From Amorphophallus konjac (lineage: Eukaryota > Streptophyta > Magnoliopsida > Alismatales > Araceae), in assembly GCA_022559845.1 (NCBI GenBank), contig CM040118.1:232175224-232239223 (forward strand): a stretch of 64,000 nucleotides of DNA. Direction: 5' to 3'. The position numbers and the translations under genes are program-made. Shown here one piece after another: positions 54,608-64,000 of this stretch; position 1 is the stretch's first letter, and the number at the start of each line of letters is the position of its first letter. Below the pieces are notes generated by a model, which saw nothing but the letters and a program-made list of their open reading frames with translations, was not told where the DNA came from and searched no databases.

Positions 54608-56437
54608 TCATTTTGGCAAATTGGGTACCCAAGCCATCTTGGGTCCCGAGGGGTTAGTGTTAACATGAATAGATGGATTCTTGTATCTCCTAGCAAACCA
54701 ATCATCATCATTTCTCATGGTGGAACAATCATCCATTGAATGACCATTCTCACCACAATAATAGCAATTGGAAGATTTTCCTTTCAAAAACCAATTGTCA
54801 TCATTCTTCATTACATGACAATCATTCATCACATGTCCATTTCGACCACAGTAATGACAGGAAAAATTCTTTCTGAGATTCATCATCATTTTTCTTAACG
54901 AAGCAATTTTCAAAGACATGACCATTTAAACCACAGTAGAAGCAATCCATGTTGTGGTTCTTCTTTATGAATATGTCATGATTTATGAAACCATCAACAT
55001 TTTTCATTCTTGACTTTAATGCTTCTTCATCATCAAGTTTCATCAAGTAACAATCATACATATCATGGCCATATTGTCCACAATAATAACATGAAACATT
55101 TCTCCTTCTACTTGGTGCATGATTATATTTAACAATAGGGGGTTTTGCATACACAGAAGAGCAATCAACAATATTTTTCTGTGTTTCATTTTCTTTTATA
55201 GATTTAGACATGAGTTCATTCAAACTTTTTATTTGACTTTCTAAAGACAAGATGTGCAATTCAGAACTAGCCAACTCTTCCTCACAAGACGCAATTTTCT
55301 CATTCAACAACAAATTGAGGCTTTTGTAACTTTCAACTTCTTTTTCAAGAATATGCGAATTGTCACAGTCATCAACAATCACACTTTTTCCTTTTTCAAC
55401 ATTTTCAAGATTTTTCAATCTACTTTCGAGTAAGGAAATTTGAATCAATAAAGCATTATTTTCATTTTGGAGTTTTTTAAATGAATTTTTGCTCATAAAA
55501 GTGTGTTCAAATTCTTTCACTTGAAAACTCACTTTTTCATCACTATTTTATTCATTGCTCCATTGGATTCAAATTCGTCATTCAAATTCCTAAAGCTTTC
55601 AATTTCTTTTCTTAATTCCTTCAGTTTTTCAGACTCATCAGTAGATATGCATTTCTCTTTTTCAAGCAAAAGCAATCTTTCAGACATGTCAGAATTCAGC
55701 ATTTTCATATTCTCATTATCTTTCTCAATTTTTTGACATTCTGAAATTTTAGCTAATAAAGATTTATTTTCAGTTGTTAAACATGAAGTGGTTCCTTTGT
55801 GCATATCGACTTCAAGCAACAGGATTTCAGCCAACTTCCTAAGCTCAAAACATTCAGCACATGATAAATTAACATCACGAGCATTTTCAATTTCAAAGCA
55901 TTTTGCACATGAAGAGTTAACATGTGGAACATCATCAAGTTTCCTTTTCATTTTTCTGTTTTCGAATTTTAGTGTTTTGTATCTTTCAACCAGTTCATCG
56001 TAAGCATTCAGCAATTCATCATAACTCAATTCATCATCATCATCAGAATTGGAGTTAGAGTTTACCTTCGAACTCTCCTCGCATTGACGCTCAATTTCAT
56101 TGTTTGCAACGAGGCAGTCACCGTCGTTGCAACTTTCTTTTTGGGCTTCGATCAGCCCGTCCCAGATTTCCTTGGCAGATCTGCAGTTGGGAACAAATGG
56201 AAATTTGTTAATATTTACTGCTACCTTAAGAACATTCAAAACATAAACATTTTCAGAATTCATTCTTATATGCTCGTCGGTCCATTTTAGTTCATATTTG
56301 GGCAGACTGTGAGGACCATGAGTGATTAGATTCATAAGCTTCGGATCAGTATTAGTAATCCACACACAAAGTTTTCCAAGCCATAAAGAATAATCAAAAC
56401 CATCAAAGACAGGAAGCACATTTACACTAGCCATCAT
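54608..56437 (-). pseudogene. TRG-1 gag with four zinc knuckles
   Basis: Three overlapping frames of one gene: 55529-56437, 54822-55532 and 54608-54925. It starts MMASVNVLPVFDGFDYSLWLG, the copia gag entry motif, with WTDEHIRMNSENVY and AKEIWDGLIEAQ. A long Glu/Lys/Ser coiled coil follows, then knuckles CYYCGQYGHDMYDC, CFYCGLNGHVFENC, CHYCGRNGHVMNDC and CYYCGENGHSMDDC at about 55090, 54945, 54855 and 54765. It ends SGPKMAWVPNLPK and a stop, where an autonomous element would continue into protease. Two frame changes (near 55530 and 54900) suggest decay or a parasitic mode needing little protein. Confidence 0.83.
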
Positions 56438-56489
56438 AAAACGATCTTTTCTCTACGACCTCAAGGTCGACTAAAAAATCAGAGACGAG

Positions 56490-56501
56490 GCTCTGATACC
56501 A
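56490..56501 (-). other. TRG-1 primer-binding site
   Basis: Sense TGGTATCAGAGC (initiator Met tRNA), two bases inside the 5' LTR. Confidence 0.92.
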
Positions 56502-56503
56502 AT

Positions 56504-59500
56504 TGTTGGCCCAGAGAGATGGCGGACAAGAAGGGGGGTTGAATTGTCCCCTTGCCGAGATGGCGGATTTTAACAACTTTCTAAACTAAATGTAATGGAA
56601 TTAAAACAAACTGAGTTGATTAGCCTAAACTAACATGAGATCTGAAAAGTTCTCTCGATCTTTCCGATCTCACTCGTAAGACCAATCCAACAAGCGATGA
56701 ACGATTACTAATAACGGATAGCAGAGCTAGCAAAGTGTAGTGGTGTAGTGAAATAAAAATCAATAAGATAACCTATGAAGGGAGATAGGAGAAATGGACA
56801 GTCACACAGGCAATCACAATGAACACAGGGATTTTTAAGGTGGTTCGGGACCACGACGGGCTCCCTACGTCCACCCCTCACCAAACCCGGTGAGGCTTCA
56901 CTAACACGCTACCGAAGTAGCAACACGGAGATGAACCCCACACCACACACGCTGCCTCTGCAGCAAAACACACACAGCGCCTGGCCCCAACACGCTGCCA
57001 CTGCAGCACACACACACACACACGTTCGGGGAACGTACCCCGGACACGACAACCACACAGAGACATAGCTCCACACACACACACAGATATTTGAGTTTGA
57101 GATAATCAAAGGATATACAATATACGCCCAGCAGTATGTGAATAATGATCAACTATGAACCACACAATGAGATAAGCATAAATAGAATGTAGAAATATCT
57201 TCTTGGTTCTCCAATAGAGATAAGAAGATCTTTCTTGAAACTTAGGTTGGAGAAGCTCTTATCCGCAGCTGGTTGGAGTAGTAGTTCGTCCTCCTTGAGG
57301 ATCCAAGTTTGTCCGTTCAAGTCCTAGCTCCAATCAAGCCTGCACACATCAAGAAAAGGTGAAACATTATGCTCAACATCTTGTATTTGTTAACAGGGAC
57401 ATGACAAACAAATAAAGGAAGATTTATATGCATTCCCCTTTGAATGTCCCACAACTCCCTTCAATCAGTAGGTAGGGTGCGCTGGAAGTTGATCCTTGGA
57501 GTGGAAGCAGCCGGACATGAAGTTCCAAATGCCCAAAACCTTGAACGGGGGAGAGCAGCAACTGCAGCTCCTAGAACAGGACACAGGCTCACGGACGGCG
57601 ACTTCTGCAGCTTCTTCTTCCTTCTCCTTGATGAAGCAACGCCCTCTTTCACGTTCTTCTTCTCCTCCTTCCCTTCTCCTACAACAGACCACACACGTTC
57701 CTCTCCTTCTTCCTGCAAGATAAACACGTTAGAGCTCAAGAGGGTTCCTTTCGATCGGAAGATAGAGGCGGCTATTTATCCAAGGGGATTGAACCCCCAA
57801 GGGACTTAAAAGCCTTTTCCAAACCCCCTTCACAACACATACAAGAAGCAAAGGTCGCCCTAAGGTCATTAGGGTCAAACGAAGTAAAGGTAGAGAAGAT
57901 GCATTGACGTGTGTAGCTCAAAATGCAAAAGCACAGACCTATGTATGCAAACTACAGAGATTTGTGTAGTGGCAGTGTATGCATCAGAACATGTAGACTT
58001 GAATGCATGGTTGCGAATGTATGGACTTTGAATGCATGATAAGGAGTGTATAGACTTTGTATGCATTGAAAGGATTGTACAGACTTTGTCTTGAAGGATG
58101 CATATGCATATAGAAATGTGTGGACTTTGAATGCATGATAACGAGTGTATAGACTTTGTATGTGAGGTTGCACAAATGCAGATAGGGAAGTCTACACATT
58201 GAATCAAGGATGCTCGGACATGCAGTCAACCACTGTACAGACTTTGTCTTGAAGGATGCATATGCATATAGGAATGTATGGACTTTGAATATGAATGCTT
58301 GGACATGCCTTCAACGAGTGTGTAGACTCTGGGTGTACTGTGCAAACGATGCACAGATATGCTCTGAACACGGGCTGTACAGACTTGATCGATGTATGCA
58401 CAAGACGATGTACAGAGAACACAGGCTGTACAGACTTTGAATGATGCATGCACAAGATGATGTACAGACTTGATCTTGCGAACACATGCTGTATAGACTT
58501 TGAATGATGCATGCACAAGACGATGTACAGACTTGATATTGCGAACACAGGCTGTACAGACTTTGAATGATGCATGCACAAGACGATGTACAGACTTGAT
58601 CTTGCGAACACAGGCTGTACAGACTTTGAGTAATGCATGCAGACTTGCTGTGCGTATGCGAGACAATGTATAGACTTGATGCACGGACAAGGCATATGCA
58701 TGAACAAGCCACACATAATGTATAGACTTTGCGTGGATGAGGCAAGGCTAACGGATGTATAGGCTTGCTCAGCTGTGTGGCGTGCAAACAGACAATGTAT
58801 AGACTTGTGTGTGCGGGCAGATGATGTTCCGACTTGACAGATGCAATGTGCATGCGATGCGATGTATAGACTTTGTATGTGTGCGAAACTTATCAATGTG
58901 TAGACTTGCACATATGCATGAACAAGTGGCGATGTATAGACTTTAGAGATGATGCATGAATAAACAATGCGATGTACAGACTTGCCACCAGAGAATGTAC
59001 AGACTTTGGAAAAGCTTGAAGCACACGATGCAACAAGACCCTGTACAGACTTAACCTGAGCATGGGCTGTACAGACTTTAAATGCATGAAGCACACGATG
59101 CAACAAGACTCTGTACAGACTTAATAGCGTTTAGACAAGACCTCATATGCAATGAGTGTGCATCAGTGTATTGACATCATATGCAGTCTAGGCAAAACTC
59201 TGTACAGACTTTATGTGGTCAGTGACGACCAATGCACCGATGCAATCCTTACAACGACTTGATGTAAACACAAGCAAACAGAACTTTGCAAGACTATTTT
59301 TAACATCCAACCAGCTTCAGACCCAAGTATTCAACAGATAGATGCACATACCAATGTATGCAGCAGAGTATGCCAATGTGATGCATTGACTCAAATGCGT
59401 GCAAGGTTAAGTAAAACAACGATAGCACTTACCAAATGATCAAATGAGTCTTCCAAGGCATGAGAAAGCTATTTTCAATTAACACATGGATCACAGTTGC

Positions 59501-59919
59501 AATCCAAGGAAAACTGAACTTACACAGTCTAATGCAAGCTAACACAATAAAACTAAAGCTTACATAATATGATTCAACCAAGCTGCACAGAGAATTCCAT
59601 CTCAGATCAAAACAATCAAGATCTGTCCTATTAAGTCAAGCACATTCAAAACCAATTTGAACTTAACTTATCCACACCCAGTATGAGTAGACACAAGTTC
59701 ATATGATATGTTAAAGCAGTGAAGCTGGCCATCCAAATGCAAGTATATACATGGAGAACTGTTAAGGCCAGTCAACCCAAGAGCATCCTAACCTGTAAAG
59801 AAGAGTATCAACATTTGAGCTCATTTTTCATGAAAATGCCATTAAGCATAAAACACACAATACATTGGAATCATCAAAACCATTATCAAGGAAAATGAGG
59901 GGGCGCACAGAACCCAACA
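56504..59919 (-). repeat. TRG-1 5' LTR
   Basis: 3416 bp, TGTTGGCCCAG to ACCCAACA. In sense orientation it begins TGTTGGGTTC with TTTTGATGAT soon after, as in the other SIRE-type LTRs here. A TATA-like GATAAATAG (sense) lies near 57772-57782. The motif array is at about 57980-59210. It is the uninterrupted copy and shows the empty LINE site. Confidence 0.9.
57980..59210 (-). repeat. Phased AAGTCTGTACA array in TRG-1 5' LTR
   Basis: Counterpart of 50490-51690 with the 63-bp units at about 58385-58625 in a slightly different number and with one shortened unit, as expected if units are gained and lost. Apparent long open frames on the minus strand here are by-products of the repeat. Confidence 0.87.
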
Positions 59920-61002
59920 CCCATGTTGAGTTACCATGAAGCCTAGGAACTTCTCGGATCTGACTCCGAAGGCACATTTGGTAGGGTTGAGCTTCATGCA
60001 TCACTTCAGGAGGGTGTCGAAGGTCTCGGCTAAGTCGGTGAGGTGGTTTTCGGCCTTCGGTGTTTTGACGAGCATGTCATCAATGTAGGCCTCGACGTTC
60101 CGACCGAGCTATCCTTCGAAGATGTAGTTGATCAGTCTCTGATATGTCGCTCCGACGTTCTTTTGCCCAAACGACATTCAGGTGTAGCAGTGTACGCCAA
60201 AGTCGGTGATGAAGGTGGTCTTCTCGATGTCCTCCTGGTCCATCCTGATCTGATGGTAGCCGGAGTAGGCATCTAGGAAGCTGAGCAGCTCGTTGCCAGA
60301 GGTTGAGTCGACCAGTTGATTGATGCTCGGCAGCGGGTAGCAATCCTCCAGGGTAGCCTGATTGAGGTCAGTGAAGTCCATGCACATTCGCCATTTCCCA
60401 GAATCCTTTGGTACAAGGACGACATTGGCGAGCCACGTAGGGTACAGAACCGGGCGAAAAAGGTCAGTCTTCGGCCCGTTGATGACTTGCTCTTTAATGA
60501 TCGCTTGCTTCTCTAGGGCATGCTTTCTCCTGCGTTGCTGGATGGGCTTCACCGTTGGGTCGAGGTTGAGCTTGTGCATTCCCACGTCCGGAATCTCGAG
60601 AAGGTGCTCATCAGACCATGCAAAGAGTCGGATATATCGGGCAAGCAAATCATTATATTTTTCCTGTTCCTCAAGTGATAGATCAGCTCTGATCTTTACT
60701 CCTAGAGTTGGGTCACCGTTAAGGAAGACCGTTAGTAACTCGCCACCAGGCTCAGATGTTGTGGGTCCCTCTTTGGCTCCCTTTACTCCTTTTTTTCGTT
60801 CCGGCCTAGTGGCTTCGACCGGGATTATATAGCACCGTCTAGCCAATGCTCGGTTACCTCGGACTTCCCCTACGCCATGTTTGGTTGGGAACTTCATTTT
60901 TTGGTGAAAGGTAGAGGGCACCGCTTTCATTCGACTGAGAATGTCTCGGCCAAAGATGGCGTTATATGCCGTCATCCCTTTAATCACGATGAAGTCTACC
61001 AT
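59920..61002 (-). pseudogene. Tat-2 protease end and reverse transcriptase N-terminal half
   Basis: The upstream part has FIVIKGMTAYNAIFGRDIL, the end of the gypsy protease. Then come NDLLARYIRLFAWS, a PIQQRRRK block, LYPTWLANVVLVPKDSGKWR, CMDFTDLNQATLEDCYPLP and FLDAYSGYHQIRMDQED. After a stop near 60178 the catalytic YIDDML lies near 60073-60090, followed by KCAFGVRSEKFLGFMVT up to the TRG-1 insertion at 59919. The enzyme continues at 45160. Confidence 0.85.
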
Positions 61003-61340
61003 AACCGTAACGATTTTGGGCGGGGTGCTGATAGTAACTGGCAGGCTCAGGGCTCCCTCGGGATAAGTTGCCTAGCCGTTGAACCCACAAAGGGGGGTTC
61101 GGATCGGGTGGAGTTTAGATGGATTCTCTCCCATCTTGAGGAAACATTCATAGGATAATACATCAGGGACACTACCATTGTCAACTAAGATCCTATCTAC
61201 GTTACGATGGTTTATTGTAGCCGATACAACGAGAGCGTCATCGTGCGGGCTGGTTAACCCTTCCAGGTCCTGGTCGGAGAATACCAGGGCCTGCGATTCA
61301 CTCGCCTACGAGGCCGTAGGGTGCTCAATGGAGGCTCGAC
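61003..61340 (-). pseudogene. Tat-2 aspartic protease
   Basis: The sense frame contains ILVDNGSVPDVLSYECFLKMG, the Tat-type active site where DTGAS is replaced by DNGS, and an LPVTIS region leading into the reverse transcriptase frame. Stops interrupt it. Confidence 0.7.
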
Positions 61341-62453
61341 TCACCCGCTCGGCGTGATGCTTTCTTCCTCAGCTGTTATCTCCGCCTGATGCCACACCAC
61401 CCGCGATGACGTTGAGGTGGACTCCGAGGGGGGCATTGTCAGTCTCTTCAGGGGCACCTCGGTCTTCCCTTTGCTCGGACACGTATCGGGATAGGTGTCC
61501 CTGGTGGACGAGGCGCTCGATCTCATCTTGAAGTTGATGGCAATCGCTGGTGTGGTGCCCGTGATCGTTGTGGAGCAGGAAATACTTGCGGCGATTGCGA
61601 TGCTTGGCTTTCATAGGCTCAGGTTGGCTGAGGAGGCCCGAGCCTTTGATGTCTTCATAAATATTGTAGACGGGAGCGGTAAGGGGGTATACCGCTCGTA
61701 CTTTCGGGACGGTTCTTTTCGGTCTCCGTCCTAGTTCTGCCTTTTTTCTTGGCCCCTCCCTTGCTTCCACGGTTGCTTCTTGTCCCCCTCCCGACCCGAG
61801 CCTGTCGTGCCTCGGCAGGCGCTGAGGACTTCTTCACACTATGCATGGTGCAAGGCCATGGTCACTAGCTCGGCAAGGGAGGTGGGAGGATGAAGTATTA
61901 GCTCATGTTGCAGGTTCTCGTCACGGGTACCCCCGGTCAATGCGGTGATGGCAGAGGCCACATCCAGGCGGGGGATGTGCAGGGCTTCCGATTTGAATCG
62001 GTTGATATAAGCCCGCAACTTCTCCCCCTGTTCCTGCTTGAGGGCCAATAATCCTGCCACTGACCGGGGTGGACCGCTGCCAGCGAAGCTTTCCTTGAAC
62101 ACTCACCCGAATTGCTTGAAGTTGTGGATGCTGCCGGGGGCGAGGGCCCTGAACCAACGCTGAGCACCCTGGACCAGAGTGGTAATGAACGCTCGGCACT
62201 TGATTACGTCAGACACCCCATGCAAGGCCATTAGGGCGTCGAGGCTATCGTAGTGGTTGACCGGGTCACCCTGGCCGTCGTACGACTTGAAGGTCGAGAG
62301 TGAGATCCTGGGAGATATCTCTGCCTTCAAAACATAGTCGAAGAATGGTGATCACTCCTCATCCTCCACGGGAGAGGTCTTCTGCAAGGCGTGGAGGGCG
62401 CGCTCTTGCTCTGCGAAACGCCTCTCAAAGTCTCGCAGCTGGAGAGACAACTC
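61341..62453 (-). pseudogene. Tat-2 gag
   Basis: Capsid: PRISLSTFKSYDGQGDPVNHYDSLDALM, CRAFITTLVQGAQRWFRALAPGSI (62103-62330), then LLALKQEQGEKLRAYINRF and a VTMALHHA block (61839-62102). Nucleocapsid-like: FLLHNDHGHHTSDCHQLQ and EIERLVHQGHLSRYV (61369-61770). Typical Tat gag. The piece near 62350-62450 has the Glu/Arg-rich helix preceding capsid. LTR-4 cuts it at 62454. Several frame changes. Confidence 0.82.
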
Positions 62454-62809
62454 TGTTGGGCATGTGTATGACATGTGTACTCTATTGTTTTGATGATGTC
62501 TGACTATGTATGTTGGGCTTGTGTATAACATATTTTTGTTTCAATAATGCTTAACTATGATTCATTAATATAGTTTGACCTAAATTTGATAGCGACAAAT
62601 ACACATGCATCAAGGTCAAGCCTACACCGGCACAAATATTGAGGCATTAGGCTGCACAAGAATCAAGCCAAAATCATGGTTTCACATAAATCCATGAAGT
62701 CAAGGCAAATGCAACTGCTGGAGATGATACATACACTGAAGTATCACAAGAGAAGTGTCGACTCCAACAACAGATGTGTCGACACTGCAGCCAATACTTA
62801 GCGACCAAG

Positions 62810-63240
62810 AAAGACGTGGTCGGTGCAACTTATGCTAGCACAAGTTAAGGTTTTGCCATGAGCTAAAAAAGGATGGTGCAAGGTTCTGTTGCTATGAACC
62901 AAGGGCTGAGCACTTATAAAGATCAAGGTCGGTGCAACCTCCGGCTAACACATAACAAGGTCTGTGCACACTTGTCATCCATGTGATACAAAGTCGATGC
63001 ACATTCTTCCTTCAACACTAGAAGGTCCGTGCACATATGAAGATAAAGTCTAAAGCATGTTGATGAAGGTCTGTGCAAATGCTTCCTACTAACAAGTAAG
63101 GTATGTGCATGTTCACTTTCTGGCAAGACAAGGTCCGTGCAAACTACTAAAGGTTCACTCTCAAATCAAGTCTGAGCATTTCTCAAGGTCCAAGCATCAA
63201 GGTCTGAGCATATTCAAGTCAAGATCGAAGCACGCAGTTC
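62810..63240 (+). repeat. Phased AAGGTCYGTGCA array in LTR-4
   Basis: At least eight copies spaced mostly 30-33 bp. The motif is one or two bases from AAGTCTGTACA of the Copia-I and TRG-1 LTRs in the same sense orientation. Confidence 0.8.
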
Positions 63241-63275
63241 CCAAGCACCATCTACCCAAAGAAGGTCAAAGGAAT

Positions 63276-63540
63276 GTGTCGACCTATCTCTCTCAAGAGG
63301 TCGACACCGTTTTTCTTATAAGAAGCGCTCTATTGACTATTCTACTAAGAAGTGTCGACACTTACCTTACAGGAGGTCGACACCGTTTGTTCTTCCAGGA
63401 AGCACTCTACTGGCTATCTCACTATGGTGTGTCGACACTTACCTCGCAGGAGGTCGACACCCTTATTCTTCCAGGAAGTGCTTAATTGGCTATTCTAATA
63501 AGATGTGTCGACTCTTTTAATACAGGAGGTCGACACCCTT
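63276..63540. repeat. GTCGAC hairpin repeats in LTR-4
   Basis: Four tandem units of about 76 bp starting at 63276, 63352, 63429 and 63505. Each has GTGTCGAC, about 17 bases, then GTCGACAC, a hairpin with eight-base arms. Single GTCGAC sites occur near 62760 and 62790. Confidence 0.85.
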
Positions 63541-64000
63541 GTTCTTCCATAAATCCTTAAGTCAATAAACTGTCAGATCAGTGAGCCATCCAGAGAGAGA
63601 AAAAGGAACTGTAAATCAATAAAATTAAGGATTTTGGGGTCTGGACCACGTCCCGAGGTCTGACCCTTGCTCTACCATCTTATCACTCATTTGTCTACCT
63701 TTTGGAGATGGTTTTGTCAGAAATCCAGCTGGAAGAGACACTTCTGTCTGTCGCGATGTAAGGCTTCACTGTCTGCCTATCCATATTGTCTGCTACTGAG
63801 AATAGGACACTCCGCAGTCTGCCACCATCTTGCTGTCGACCAATGGGCTGTCCAACCAGCCATTGTACGCAGAAGAGTACATTTGAGCAGAATGAGAAGT
63901 CTCCATATCTGTTAGAGGTGCTGACCTCTCTTCAATCTATTAGAGGTGTTGACCTCACTGCCCTAAAGAGTAGACCCCAACTCACTTCATAGCTGGATCC

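Larger units (their letters stand above)
45161..59919 (-). mobile_element. TRG-1: gag-only SIRE-related retrotransposon
   Basis: LTRs at 45161-52406 (enlarged by a LINE) and 56504-59919, both TGTTGG to CCAACA. The internal region is only about 4.1 kb: iMet primer site, gag (54608-56437), untranslated sequence and a polypurine tract at 52407-52416. There is no protease, integrase or reverse transcriptase, so it must use enzymes of a related element. It fits the class described as terminal-repeat retrotransposons with a GAG domain (TR-GAG). The LTRs are highly similar, so it is younger than its Tat-2 host. Confidence 0.85.
38123..62453 (-). mobile_element. Tat-2: Tat-type Ty3/gypsy retrotransposon, old, interrupted by TRG-1
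   Basis: Sense is minus. From right to left: gag (61341-62453), protease, reverse transcriptase (split by TRG-1 at 45161-59919), RNase H, second RNase H, integrase (ending 42761), a long segment holding a plus-strand gene, polypurine tract and 3' LTR (38123-38855). Many stops and frame breaks. The 5' LTR is not present because LTR-4 starts at 62454. The second RNase H and the antisense gene between integrase and 3' LTR mark it as Tat, the same layout as Tat-1. Confidence 0.82.
62454..64000 (+). repeat. LTR-4: partial SIRE-type LTR, plus orientation
   Basis: It starts TGTTGGGCATG inside Tat-2 gag, preceded by AACTC or similar as the expected duplication. TTTTGATGATGTCTGAC near 62490 matches the sense start of the Copia-I LTR, giving plus orientation. 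It has a phased AAGGTCYGTGCA array (about 62810-63240) and GTCGAC hairpins (63276-63540). No gene is supported. Its other end lies beyond the window, so a solo LTR cannot be told from an LTR of a full element. Confidence 0.75.

Overview
The window looks like intergenic heterochromatin from a flowering plant with a large, repeat-rich genome. I see no ordinary host gene. Almost every base belongs to retrotransposons nested inside one another: SIRE-type Ty1/copia elements, Tat-type and chromovirus Ty3/gypsy elements, gag-only derivatives and a LINE. All of their sense genes lie on the minus strand. The plant assignment rests on these lineages, on tRNA-iMet primer sites, on plant mobile domain (PMD) genes and on plant-type introns. 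The species cannot be named from the sequence.

Left half (1-36220). A decayed SIRE-like copia element (called Copia-I) runs from beyond the left edge to 27683. Its gag gene is split by an 18.6-kb Tat-type gypsy element (Tat-1, 5581-24222) with two 1334-bp LTRs and a perfect TCCAC target duplication. Copia-I itself sits in the 3' LTR of a chromovirus (Gypsy-1, 27684-36220), next to that LTR's TATA box. Gypsy-1 in turn interrupts the 3' untranslated part of a gag-only element (TRG-2, 36221-38122).

Right half (38123-64000). A second, older Tat element (Tat-2) begins at 38123. Its reverse transcriptase is split by a gag-only copia-type element (TRG-1, 45161-59919), whose left LTR carries a 5'-truncated LINE (46228-50085). 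From 62454 to the right edge a further SIRE-type LTR (LTR-4, plus orientation) cuts the Tat-2 gag region.

The most interesting content is on the plus strand of the two Tat elements, antisense to their own genomes and between integrase and 3' LTR. Tat-1 carries an apparently intact two-exon PMD gene with TATA box, spliceable intron and AATAAA. It also carries a five-exon gene joining a PMD-like C-terminus to a coiled coil, with four consensus introns all in phase 0. Tat-2 carries, in the same position and orientation, a decayed gene with a region like the Pfam 'putative gypsy type transposon' family, also ending in a coiled coil. Keeping introns through retrotransposition is expected only for genes lying antisense to the genomic RNA, which fits.

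A second theme is arrays of short palindromic or phased motifs in the non-coding parts of the families: 26-bp ACGCC/GGCGT mini-hairpins in Tat-1, GTGACGG/CCGTTAC mini-hairpins in the Gypsy-1 LTR, AAGTCTGTACA motifs about 30 bp apart in the SIRE-type LTRs, and GTCGAC hairpins in LTR-4.

All boundaries, domain calls and relationships come from reading the sequence by eye. No alignment or database search was run.
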